From: Balneolaceae bacterium | Lineage (GTDB): Bacteria > Bacteroidota > Rhodothermia > Balneolales > Balneolaceae | Length of the DNA: 6,759 nucleotides | Direction: 5' to 3' | NCBI GenBank assembly: GCA_021767245.1 | Contig: JAASTO010000150.1 | Span: 1-6,759, forward strand | Part shown: piece after piece, positions 1 to 6,759 of the stretch | Position numbering within the stretch: position 1 is the first letter of the stretch | How the letters are laid out: each line of letters opens with the position of its first letter | Made by a program: the position numbers and the translations under genes | Notes under the pieces: model-generated | What the model saw: the letters and a program-made list of their open reading frames with translations, nothing else | Told to the model about the DNA's origin: nothing | Database searches by the model: none

Positions 1-2790
1 GTTTATGAAGACAGTGAAGGCACCCTCTGGGTGGGCAGTGATCTTGGTTCAGCCGGACACGTTCTGACTGAATTTGAAATCACTTCAGGCAACACGAACC
101 GATATACCTTTGACCCTGAAGACTCTACTACTATTCTATTCGGTTCCCTGAGGGTATTCGCTGAAGACCCACAGGGAAATTTCTGGCTCGGAGGAGGCGG
201 GGGTCTTAATAGATTCGATAGGGGCACGAAAAAAGCCACTCGTTTTCGCCACCCTCAACTTGAAGAAAACCGAGGGCGTAATGCTTTATTTGCTATTCTA
301 CCTACTAACTCAAACTCCAGCATTTTCTGGATTGGCAGCATTGGCGGACTTGACCGTTTTGACACACGCACCGGAGAATTCGAGCATATAGCTTTACCCT
401 ATAAGGACCTTGGCTTAGAATATGAACCTGCAGTATTAAGCTTGCATCAGGATCCCAACGATATTTTATGGGCCGGTACAAATTTTGGTTTACTGAAAAT
501 GACACAAGAAGGCATCGTTTCTGTTGCTTCGGTCTACGATTCTAAAGACACTACTACGATCAACCATAATCAGATTTCAACTATAGCTCAGCTTAACAAT
601 GAGCCGGATATCCTTTGGATTGGCACACAAAATGGTGGATTGAACCGGTTTGATATCAAGACGAATACTGCAACCCATTTTACAGAAGATGATGGGTTGC
701 CAAGTAATACAATTTACGGGCTACTGGTAGATCAGAATAACACGTTATGGATGAGTACTAATAAAGGTATTTCTAATTTTGATCCGGAAACTAAAACCTA
801 TCGGAATTACGGACTTGATGATGGACTTATGGCCTTAGAGTATAACCAAAACGCATACTTCAAGGCAAAAAATGGCGTATTCTATTTTGGAAGTGGTGAA
901 GGGGTTACCGCCTTTGTACCTGAACAGCTGCATGTAAATGAAATTCCCCCGCAGGTAATTCTATCAGATCTCAAGATCTTCAATAAATCAGCCACTATTG
1001 GACCTGATTCTCCCCTGACACAACCATTGAGTGAAACTGAAAATATCACCTTACCTTACAAACAGAACGAAGTTACTTTCGATTACGTGGCTCTTCACTA
1101 TACGAATCCTGAAAGCAATACCTATTCATATCAACTTGAGGGGTATGATCCCGATTGGATCGATGCCGGAAGTAAACGGTCGGCGAGTTATACTAATCTA
1201 CCGGAAGGTGAATACACATTTAAGGTTAAAGCAGCTAATTCTGACGGAATCTGGAACCAAAATGGAGCCTCCATTGGCTTAACCATCCTGCCCCCCTGGT
1301 ATCGAACTTTATGGGCCTATGGACTTGGACTTTGCCTGCTGGGATTTATGGTCTTTGGTGTTGACCGCTTTCAAAGAAACCGTATTTCCAAGAAAGAAAT
1401 CGAGCGTCAGACTTTGAGAGAAGCAGAACTGAGGGCAGAGGCAGAAAACAAACGCAGGGCCGATACGGAACAACTGAGTCAGATCGGTCGGGCCATTACT
1501 TCTACCCTTTCTGTAGATAAGATCATCGAAACCGTTTACAAACATGTAAACACACTGATGGATGCTGCCGTATTTGGAGTAGGGATCTACAACAAAGAAA
1601 AAGATCGTATTGACTTCCCTGCCACTAAAGAAAAAGGCAAAATGCTGCCCCCTTTCGCCAATTACCTGTATGAGGATGACCGTCTGGCTGTTTATTGTTT
1701 TAAGAACCGGGAAGAGATCATCATTGGTGATTTTGAAAAAGAATTTGATAAATACTTCAAATCCTATAAACCACCTATTGCCGGTGAAGCTTCTCTCTCC
1801 ATTCTATACTTACCTCTTATACATCAGGACAAGGTGATCGGAGTTATCACTACACAAAGTTTTAAGCGCAATGCCTACACGGCCTATCACGTAAATCTGA
1901 TTCGAAACCTGGCGACTTATGCAGCTATTGCTTTGGATAATGCATCAGCTTACAGGAAACTGAATGCCACCTTAAGTGAGCTCAAAAACATGCAGCAACA
2001 ACTGGTTCAGCAGGAAAAACTGGCTTCCCTTGGCCAATTAACAGCCGGTATTGCCCATGAAATTAAAAACCCTCTCAACTTTGTAAATAATTTCTCTGAT
2101 CTAAGCCTGGAATTACTGGAAGAAGCCAGGGAAGAACTGCAAAAAAACGGCACAGGTAAAAACTACCCTTGCTTTGAAATTTTAGATGACATCGAAACAA
2201 ACCTGAAAAAGATCTACGAGCATGGCACACGAGCTGATAATATTGTCAAATCCATGCTTGAGCACAGCCGGGGTGGTTCCGGAAAATTAGACCCGACAGA
2301 TCTGAATTCTCTGGTAAAGGAATTTGTGAATCTGACCTTTCATGGGATGCGGGCATCGAAGAACCCGATCAATGTAGATCTGGAATTTGATCTGGAAGAA
2401 GATTTAGGTGACGTGCCTTTGATCGCGGAGGATTTTTCAAGAGTGATTATCAATTTGTGTAATAATGCCTTTGATGCCATGAGGGATAAACTGACCGGCA
2501 ACGGAAAACCAAAGACCCAGGAAACCTATAAAGCAAAATTAACGGTTCAGACTCAGCAATCCGGTACAAATATAATCATCCGAATTGAAGACAACGGCCC
2601 GGGTATTCCGGACGATATGAAGGACAAGATCCTTCAACCGTTCTTTACCACTAAGAAAGGGACGCAGGGAACAGGACTTGGATTAAGTATCACGAATGAT
2701 ATTGTGAAGGCGCATGGTGGAACTTTACTCATAAGATCAAAAGACGGGAGTGGAAGTTCATTTGATATTATTCTCCCAGTCACAACCTGA
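1..2790 (+). CDS. Propeller/Y_Y_Y/GAF sensor histidine kinase (HK1), 5' end cut by window
   Basis: This is a membrane sensor kinase that would autophosphorylate on His and pass phosphate to a response regulator. The frame is open from base 1, and a propeller blade motif (YEDSEGTLWVGS) spans the GTG at 31, so the true start lies upstream. Residue numbers count from base 1. Reg_prop-like blade motifs lie near W10, W62, W110, W157, W206, W250 and Y295. A Y_Y_Y domain follows at about 351-427, then one membrane helix at about 436-454. A charged coiled coil (455-493) leads to a GAF domain at about 497-650 and a second short helix. The H-box has H686 in GIAHEIKNPL. The N-box is N818/N822, the G1 Asp is D864 (EDNGPGIP), and the G2 glycines are 887-894 (GTQGTGLG). 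All catalytic residues expected of an active kinase are visible. Propeller and Y_Y_Y should face the periplasm; GAF and kinase are cytoplasmic. The GAF ligand cannot be told. There is no fused receiver or HTH. HK2 downstream is a paralogue with a nearly matching kinase core. Confidence 0.93.
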   Translation, partial: VYEDSEGTLWVGSDLGSAGHVLTEFEITSGNTNRYTFDPEDSTTILFGSLRVFAEDPQGNFWLGGGGGLNRFDRGTKKATRFRHPQLEENRGRNALFAILPTNSNSSIFWIGSIGGLDRFDTRTGEFEHIALPYKDLGLEYEPAVLSLHQDPNDILWAGTNFGLLKMTQEGIVSVASVYDSKDTTTINHNQISTIAQLNNEPDILWIGTQNGGLNRFDIKTNTATHFTEDDGLPSNTIYGLLVDQNNTLWMSTNKGISNFDPETKTYRNYGLDDGLMALEYNQNAYFKAKNGVFYFGSGEGVTAFVPEQLHVNEIPPQVILSDLKIFNKSATIGPDSPLTQPLSETENITLPYKQNEVTFDYVALHYTNPESNTYSYQLEGYDPDWIDAGSKRSASYTNLPEGEYTFKVKAANSDGIWNQNGASIGLTILPPWYRTLWAYGLGLCLLGFMVFGVDRFQRNRISKKEIERQTLREAELRAEAENKRRADTEQLSQIGRAITSTLSVDKIIETVYKHVNTLMDAAVFGVGIYNKEKDRIDFPATKEKGKMLPPFANYLYEDDRLAVYCFKNREEIIIGDFEKEFDKYFKSYKPPIAGEASLSILYLPLIHQDKVIGVITTQSFKRNAYTAYHVNLIRNLATYAAIALDNASAYRKLNATLSELKNMQQQLVQQEKLASLGQLTAGIAHEIKNPLNFVNNFSDLSLELLEEAREELQKNGTGKNYPCFEILDDIETNLKKIYEHGTRADNIVKSMLEHSRGGSGKLDPTDLNSLVKEFVNLTFHGMRASKNPINVDLEFDLEEDLGDVPLIAEDFSRVIINLCNNAFDAMRDKLTGNGKPKTQETYKAKLTVQTQQSGTNIIIRIEDNGPGIPDDMKDKILQPFFTTKKGTQGTGLGLSITNDIVKAHGGTLLIRSKDGSGSSFDIILPVTT

Positions 2791-2884
2791 ATCAATGATC
2801 ATAATTGATATTAGACACACGAAAAACAGTTTAAACACAAAACTATGCTATTGAGTAAGTATCAATAATATTAACGGGGTCATT
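2791..2884. other. Intergenic gap between HK1 and HK2 with weak inverted repeats
   Basis: This AT-rich 94-base spacer has no GC-rich hairpin followed by a T run, so no intrinsic terminator is seen after HK1 and read-through into HK2 is possible. It contains ATCAAT at 2791-2796 facing ATTGAT at 2804-2809. ATTGATA at 2804-2810 also faces TATCAAT at 2860-2866, and there is a perfect 8-base palindrome, GTTTAAAC, at 2829-2836. TATGCT at 2844-2849 could pass as a weak -10 box, but no convincing -35 or Bacteroidota-type TTTG/TAnnTTTG pair is present. A short G run (2876-2879) sits five bases before the HK2 ATG and is at best a weak ribosome-binding site. Whether HK2 has its own promoter cannot be decided from the sequence. 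Confidence 0.4.
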
Positions 2885-5800
2885 ATGCATATACACAATC
2901 CTATCGCATTAACCTTTTCTCTTGTTCTATTCCTGATCTGTTCAATTCTTCCTTTAGACATATCAGCTCAACAGAACACGTTCCATCACTTAACTACCAG
3001 AGATGGGCTCACGGCCGGTTATATCGAACATATTATGCAAGATTCAAAAGGTTTTATATGGATCGGCACCTCAAATGGCCTGAACAGATACGACGGATAT
3101 GAAATATCGACGTACCGGCCCGATATAGTTGAACCATCATCCATGACAGGACCCCGTGTTTTAATGATAAATGAGTTAGATGCCAATCAGCTGTTGGTAG
3201 GCACTAATGGCGGGCTCAACCTAATGGATCCTTCTACAGAGGAGTTTAAACTACTAAAATTAGCCGGCCGGGAGACTCCACAAATTAATTATGTTTCTGA
3301 CATAGAGGTGATGAGTAACGGGGATCTCTGGATTGCCGGTGACTATACAATTTTTCATATCCCTAAGCAGGATCTGGATGTGGATTCACTACAGGCTTCA
3401 TTCTACCCCTTACCGGAAATTGAAAGGGAAGGTGCCCGAGAGTTCTTTCGTAACTTTGCTTATAACGATGCCGGCCTGTTGATAGCCGGAACAACCAAAA
3501 GCCTGTTCACTTTAGATATTGATTCCAATGAACCGACCTTTACGGAAATCATTCCTGAAGATAGTTACACCGCAGAAATTTTAAACGGCGCGATCTGGGA
3601 TGTTACAAACGATGACAATGGTACTATTTATATTTCATCGGCGGCAGGCCTTGCAAAGTGGGAATTTGGAAGTGCGGAACCCAAAGCGATCACAAAAATT
3701 GGTGATTATGACAGAGACGACCTTGAAAATGTTTCCTTTCAGTCTGTAGAAGTAGATCCGGACGGAAATTTGTGGCTGGGTACCGGTTTATCCGGTGCTA
3801 TTAAATGGAATCCCAATACGGATAACGTAACAACGTTTCTGCACAATCCAAATAACAGTAATAGTATACGCCCCCAAAACAGTGATGTGCATGTTGCCTT
3901 TGTAGATTCTCAAAAAAATGTATGGTTTGGCTATCACTTTTTAGGGGCAAGTGTTGCTTTCTCAAATTCCTGGAATTATACCTATCGCCTTGCGATACCC
4001 GATCTTCCAATCGACCATCCTGCAAATGACCTTTTTACAGTGTATGAGGATCCCGAAGAAAATTTATGGTTTCCAACACGGGGTGGACTCGTTTTTCATT
4101 CTTCAGAGTCAGATTCTACAGAGATTTTCATTCCGGATGCTGACCTCAGTGAACTGGATGGATTAACCACCATAATACCGGTTGATGATCATTTTCTGAT
4201 CTTTTCGGGCAATGGCAACAGGCTGTTTCGATTTAACCCGGAGACAAAAGAGTTAAGGGATGTAACCATTGGTGATAACCTTGATACAGCGCCGTTTACT
4301 TATGTTGTAAACGACACTCACATCTTTGTTTCAACCTTTAATCAGGACATCGTTAAAATAAATAAGAGAACTTATGAAAGTGAGCGAATTCCTGTTCCTG
4401 TTTCATTTGAAAATTCTACACAGGGTAATCCCGTGATCGTAGAACAGGATGCAGATGGTAATGTGATTGTCATTGTTTTAAACACTTCCTCACCGGGAAA
4501 TTTATATTGGGAGTCCTTTATCGTTAATGTGGATGATCTTTCATTCACCAAAGTGGATTTTGAGATACCGGAAAATGTTTCCATGCTTTCCCTTCCACAT
4601 GTATCTAAACATCAACCCGGTGTTGTATGGATGAGAATTAATGACGGGATCTTCAGCCAAAACATGCTGACCGGAGAAACCGCACACTTGTTTCGAAACG
4701 ATTTTGGTGTAATTAGTGAGGGACCGGGATTCATCAATGAAGATGAGAATGGTTTTTTATGGATGGCAAATGAAACCGGAGTGATGCGATTGGATCCGGT
4801 AACGGAATCCATCGATTACTATGAGCCGGAGGCCAACCGGCGACCCGGAATATTCAACCTCATCTATAAAATGAACAATGGGGATTTTCTTTACTCCGGT
4901 GCCGGGGGCTTTATTCGGTTTGATCCAAACGAGATCATCATTGATGATCCGATCCAACATATTCATATAGAAGAACTAAGTGGAGGAGATAAGTTATACA
5001 GGCCACTTAGGACCCTTGATTCTGAGCACCCTTTTGAATTTGAAAGTTCAGAAAATAACATCACCATTACTTTTGTAGGGATTAACTATAGAAACCCTCT
5101 CTTTACCCGCTATCGATATAGAATAGACGGATATGACGAAGATTGGGTGACTGTTGGAACCCAGCGCAGGGTTTTTCTGGCTAATCTTCCTCCCGGTGAT
5201 TACACCCTGCGGGTTCAAGCTGCCCCTCAATTTGGGTCCTACAGTGAAGTAACCGCTGAAGCAGTGTTCTCGGTATTTCCGCCATTTTGGAGAACCATGC
5301 CTGCCTATATTATCTATCTGCTTTTGTTAGCTATAGGAATATTTAGCTTTGATCGCTATCAAAGGAGGCGTTTGGTACAAAAGGAGCGCGAACGTGCTCG
5401 CGAAAAAGAGTTGGAACAGGCTAAAGAGATAGAAAAAGCTTACGAAAACCTGAAAGCCGCTCAGGACCAACTCGTCCAGCAAGAGAAACTTGCCTCACTC
5501 GGGCAGCTCACCGCAGGCATCGCACACGAGATCAAAAATCCGCTAAATTTTGTGAATAATTTTTCAGAGCTGAGCGTGGAGTTGATCGAGGAAGTTCGGG
5601 AGGAGCTTTTAAGTGAAAAGGCAAAAGTGAAAGGTGAAATGTCTTCCCAAAAAAGTGGTAAGGAAAAGTCCCCCTTAGAAGGGGGAGGGGATTTATCCAC
5701 CGATAAATCACCGGGGGATGTGAGTCACGTAGATGAAGCCCTCGAAATCCTAAACGACATCGAAACTAACCTAAAAAAGATCTACGAACACGGAACGCGG

Positions 5801-6370
5801 GCAGATGGTATTGTAAAATCCATGTTACAGCATAGCCGGGGCGGTTCGGGAGAAATGGAGCCTACGGATCTTAATAAGCTGATCAAAGAGTTTGTGAATC
5901 TGTCATTCCATGGAATGAGGGCTTCGAAAAACCCCATAAACGTTGAAATAGAATTTGATCTGGATCAGTCGATCGGACTGGTGCCTTTGATCGGGGAAGA
6001 TTTTTCGCGGGTGATCATCAATTTGTGTAATAATGCTTTTGATGCGATGAGAGAAAAATTATTCGAGGAAGGAAAATCGAAAACCGATAAAACGTACAAA
6101 CCAAAATTAACGGTTCGTACCACGAAACATGACGGCCTGGTTAAAATTGAGATCCAGGATAACGGGCCGGGAATTCCGCAAGAGAAAAAGGATAAGATCC
6201 TGCAACCATTTTTTACGACAAAAAAAGGGACGCAGGGTACCGGCCTGGGATTGAGTATTACCAACGATATCATAAAAGCCCATGGCGGCAATCTTGTTTT
6301 CAAATCTCAACAAGGAGAGGAAACAACATTCATAATAGAACTAAATAAAGATAAAGGTGGTGCAAAATGA
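2885..6370 (+). CDS. Propeller/Y_Y_Y sensor histidine kinase (HK2) with signal peptide
   Basis: This complete 1161-aa sensor kinase probably detects a periplasmic cue and phosphorylates the receiver encoded next to it. The ATG at 2885 is supported by a signal peptide directly after it (hydrophobic core about 7-24, likely cleavage ISA|QQ after residue 28). An in-frame stop at 2852 with no ATG in between also supports this start. Propeller blades run from about 30 to 685, with W59, W149, W297, W347, W395 and W626 in blade motifs. That length fits two seven-bladed propellers, as in Bacteroides hybrid sensors. Y_Y_Y lies at about 722-800, a single membrane helix at 806-822, and an Arg/Glu-rich coiled coil at 823-870. 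The H-box has H881 in GIAHEIKNPL. The N-box is N1046/N1050, the G1 Asp is D1092, and the G2 glycines are 1115-1122. Unlike HK1 there is no GAF domain. The DHp helix-helix loop (909-953) is 33 residues longer than in HK1 and contains a palindromic DNA repeat read in frame. There is no receiver or HTH. The stop overlaps the next gene's start (ATGA). Confidence 0.95.
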   Translation: MHIHNPIALTFSLVLFLICSILPLDISAQQNTFHHLTTRDGLTAGYIEHIMQDSKGFIWIGTSNGLNRYDGYEISTYRPDIVEPSSMTGPRVLMINELDANQLLVGTNGGLNLMDPSTEEFKLLKLAGRETPQINYVSDIEVMSNGDLWIAGDYTIFHIPKQDLDVDSLQASFYPLPEIEREGAREFFRNFAYNDAGLLIAGTTKSLFTLDIDSNEPTFTEIIPEDSYTAEILNGAIWDVTNDDNGTIYISSAAGLAKWEFGSAEPKAITKIGDYDRDDLENVSFQSVEVDPDGNLWLGTGLSGAIKWNPNTDNVTTFLHNPNNSNSIRPQNSDVHVAFVDSQKNVWFGYHFLGASVAFSNSWNYTYRLAIPDLPIDHPANDLFTVYEDPEENLWFPTRGGLVFHSSESDSTEIFIPDADLSELDGLTTIIPVDDHFLIFSGNGNRLFRFNPETKELRDVTIGDNLDTAPFTYVVNDTHIFVSTFNQDIVKINKRTYESERIPVPVSFENSTQGNPVIVEQDADGNVIVIVLNTSSPGNLYWESFIVNVDDLSFTKVDFEIPENVSMLSLPHVSKHQPGVVWMRINDGIFSQNMLTGETAHLFRNDFGVISEGPGFINEDENGFLWMANETGVMRLDPVTESIDYYEPEANRRPGIFNLIYKMNNGDFLYSGAGGFIRFDPNEIIIDDPIQHIHIEELSGGDKLYRPLRTLDSEHPFEFESSENNITITFVGINYRNPLFTRYRYRIDGYDEDWVTVGTQRRVFLANLPPGDYTLRVQAAPQFGSYSEVTAEAVFSVFPPFWRTMPAYIIYLLLLAIGIFSFDRYQRRRLVQKERERAREKELEQAKEIEKAYENLKAAQDQLVQQEKLASLGQLTAGIAHEIKNPLNFVNNFSELSVELIEEVREELLSEKAKVKGEMSSQKSGKEKSPLEGGGDLSTDKSPGDVSHVDEALEILNDIETNLKKIYEHGTRADGIVKSMLQHSRGGSGEMEPTDLNKLIKEFVNLSFHGMRASKNPINVEIEFDLDQSIGLVPLIGEDFSRVIINLCNNAFDAMREKLFEEGKSKTDKTYKPKLTVRTTKHDGLVKIEIQDNGPGIPQEKKDKILQPFFTTKKGTQGTGLGLSITNDIIKAHGGNLVFKSQQGEETTFIIELNKDKGGAK
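5611..5640 (+). repeat. Imperfect short tandem GTGAAA units before the palindromic element
   Basis: Three closely spaced copies of a (A)GTGAAA-like unit are visible: AAGTGAAAAG (5611-5620), AAAGTGAAAG (5624-5633) and GGTGAAAT (5633-5640). They fall in the same expanded DHp loop of HK2 and encode a Lys/Glu-rich stretch (SEKAKVKGEM). HK1 lacks this stretch. The units could be part of the inserted repeat or a separate slippage expansion. They could also be chance, since AAA and GAA codons are frequent in this gene. Confidence 0.35.
5669..5718. repeat. Palindromic C5/G5 repeat element embedded in frame in HK2
   Basis: Two perfect inverted repeats lie side by side. TCCCCCTT (5669-5676) and AAGGGGGA (5679-5686) flank AG; GATTTATC (5690-5697) and GATAAATC (5702-5709) flank CACC. 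The outer TCCCCC (5669-5674) can also pair with GGGGGA at 5713-5718, so the whole block can fold as one unit. Such C5-TT-AA-G5 elements resemble short dispersed palindromic repeats that I recall from intergenic regions of Bacteroidota and cyanobacteria; this family match is from memory and unsearched. Here the element is translated as codons 929-945 of HK2 (SPLEGGGDLSTDKSPGD), with no stop or frame change. HK1 lacks it at the matching place. The composition differs sharply from the flanking sequence. Confidence 0.75.
6353..6360 (+). promoter_or_regulatory. Ribosome-binding site for the receiver gene
   Basis: AAAGGTGG lies six bases before the ATG at 6367, inside the last codons of HK2. It is the best Shine-Dalgarno match in the window, much better than the one before HK2. 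Together with the ATGA overlap it supports both the start at 6367 and translational coupling to the kinase. Confidence 0.7.
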
Positions 6371-6750
6371 AATTTTTAGTTGTTGATGACGAACGGGATG
6401 TGGAAATGCTATTCCGTCAAAAATTTCGAAAGGAAGTGAGACAAGGATTACTTGAACTCGTATTTGCCTTCTCCGGTGGTGAAGCTATGGAGGAACTAAG
6501 AAGTAACGATCCTCCTGAGGTTGTGTATATTTTTTCTGATATCAACATGCCCGGGATGTCCGGTTTAGAACTATTGGGGAAAGTAAAATCAGAATTCCCC
6601 ACTATTAGAGTAAGTATGATATCAGCGTATGGAGATCAGGAAAACTATGAAAAAGCTATGGATTCAGGAGCCAAAGCCTTTTTTACAAAGCCTATCAATT
6701 TTGATTCTCTGAAAAAAGAAGTCTTTCAGCTCATTGAAAACAAAGGTTAA
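6367..6750 (+). CDS. Stand-alone receiver (CheY-like) response regulator
   Basis: This 127-aa cytoplasmic receiver-only protein is the probable phosphate acceptor for HK2 and perhaps HK1. The expected active-site residues are all present: the acidic pair D7/D8 in LVVDDE, phosphoacceptor D58 in FSDINMPGMSG, S86 in the switch Ser/Thr position (MISAY), aromatic F106, and K108 in the TKP motif. The protein ends about 17 residues after TKP, the normal end of one receiver domain, so no DNA-binding, cyclase or phosphatase output domain is attached. The segment LFRQKFRKEVRQGLLELVFAF after the acidic pair resembles, from memory, a receiver subfamily often encoded beside kinases with the HSRGGSG-type DHp seen here. 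The start overlaps the HK2 stop by four bases, and a good ribosome-binding site precedes it, so the two are almost surely co-transcribed and made together. The output could be protein-protein signalling, a phosphorelay or a phosphate sink. Confidence 0.95.
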   Translation: MKFLVVDDERDVEMLFRQKFRKEVRQGLLELVFAFSGGEAMEELRSNDPPEVVYIFSDINMPGMSGLELLGKVKSEFPTIRVSMISAYGDQENYEKAMDSGAKAFFTKPINFDSLKKEVFQLIENKG

Positions 6751-6759
6751 ACAAAAAAA

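Noticed and set aside
31..33. GTG at 31 as the start of HK1
   Set aside because: The frame is open to base 1 and codons 1-10 complete a propeller blade motif; a start here would cut through a blade and leave no signal peptide.
2885..2968. Lipoprotein signal with Cys at residue 19 of HK2
   Set aside because: The residues before C19 (FLI) do not fit a lipobox, and a standard signal peptidase I site (ISA|QQ) follows the hydrophobic core.
5669..5686. Intrinsic terminator or attenuator at the C5/G5 hairpin
   Set aside because: No T run follows on either strand and it sits inside a long coding sequence; a repeat element explains it better.
5461..5700. Reverse-strand open frame of 79 codons over the DHp region and the repeat
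   Set aside because: It starts in the palindromic element and runs antisense to the H-box. Its start peptide (KSPPPSKGDFS) is the back-translation of the repeat, a common source of false genes.
5609..5743. Frameshift or pseudogene in HK2 at the insert
   Set aside because: The frame stays open through the insert, and the N-box, G1 and G2 motifs follow intact in the same frame.
5965..6303. Long reverse-strand open frame of 112 codons opposite the HK2 ATPase domain
   Set aside because: It lies wholly antisense to conserved kinase motifs, has no recognisable domain or ribosome-binding site, and is explained by the codon pattern of HK2.
1..6759. CRISPR array, tRNA/rRNA, transposase or defence genes
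   Set aside because: No regularly spaced repeats, RNA gene signatures, transposase motifs or nuclease/toxin domains were seen on either strand.

Overview
The window looks like a chromosomal signalling locus from a member of the Bacteroidota or a related phylum such as Balneolota. The evidence is moderate-to-low GC by eye, little use of strong Shine-Dalgarno sites, a large sensor architecture (two-component-regulator propeller, Y_Y_Y domain, one membrane helix, histidine kinase) that is abundant in these bacteria, and a palindromic C5/G5-rich repeat of a style common in their genomes. The lineage is an inference; no marker gene is present.

All real genes are on the + strand. Positions 1-2790 hold the 3' part (929 codons) of a sensor histidine kinase (HK1) whose start lies before the window. 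Its order is propeller blades, Y_Y_Y, membrane helix, coiled coil, GAF, DHp/H-box and HATPase. A 94-base gap (2791-2884) has no clear terminator and only weak inverted repeats. Positions 2885-6370 hold a complete second kinase (HK2, 1161 aa). It has a signal peptide, a large propeller region probably forming two propellers, Y_Y_Y, a membrane helix, a coiled coil, DHp and HATPase, and no GAF. Its stop overlaps by four bases the start of a 127-aa stand-alone receiver protein (6367-6750). The last nine bases hold no feature.

The two kinases are paralogues. Their catalytic halves are nearly the same while their sensor halves have diverged. Neither carries a receiver or DNA-binding domain, so this is an 'unfused' counterpart of the hybrid two-component systems of Bacteroides. 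The likely circuit is two membrane sensors, each reading a different periplasmic cue (HK1 perhaps also a cytoplasmic one through GAF), converging on one CheY-like receiver. The final output is not encoded here.

The most unusual feature is at about 5669-5718. A double-palindrome repeat element is embedded in frame in the HK2 coding sequence, in the loop joining the two DHp helices. The HK2 loop is 45 residues against 12 in HK1, and the reading frame stays open through the element. I see no evidence for a wholly new defence or mobile system; the locus is otherwise a recognisable two-component signalling module.
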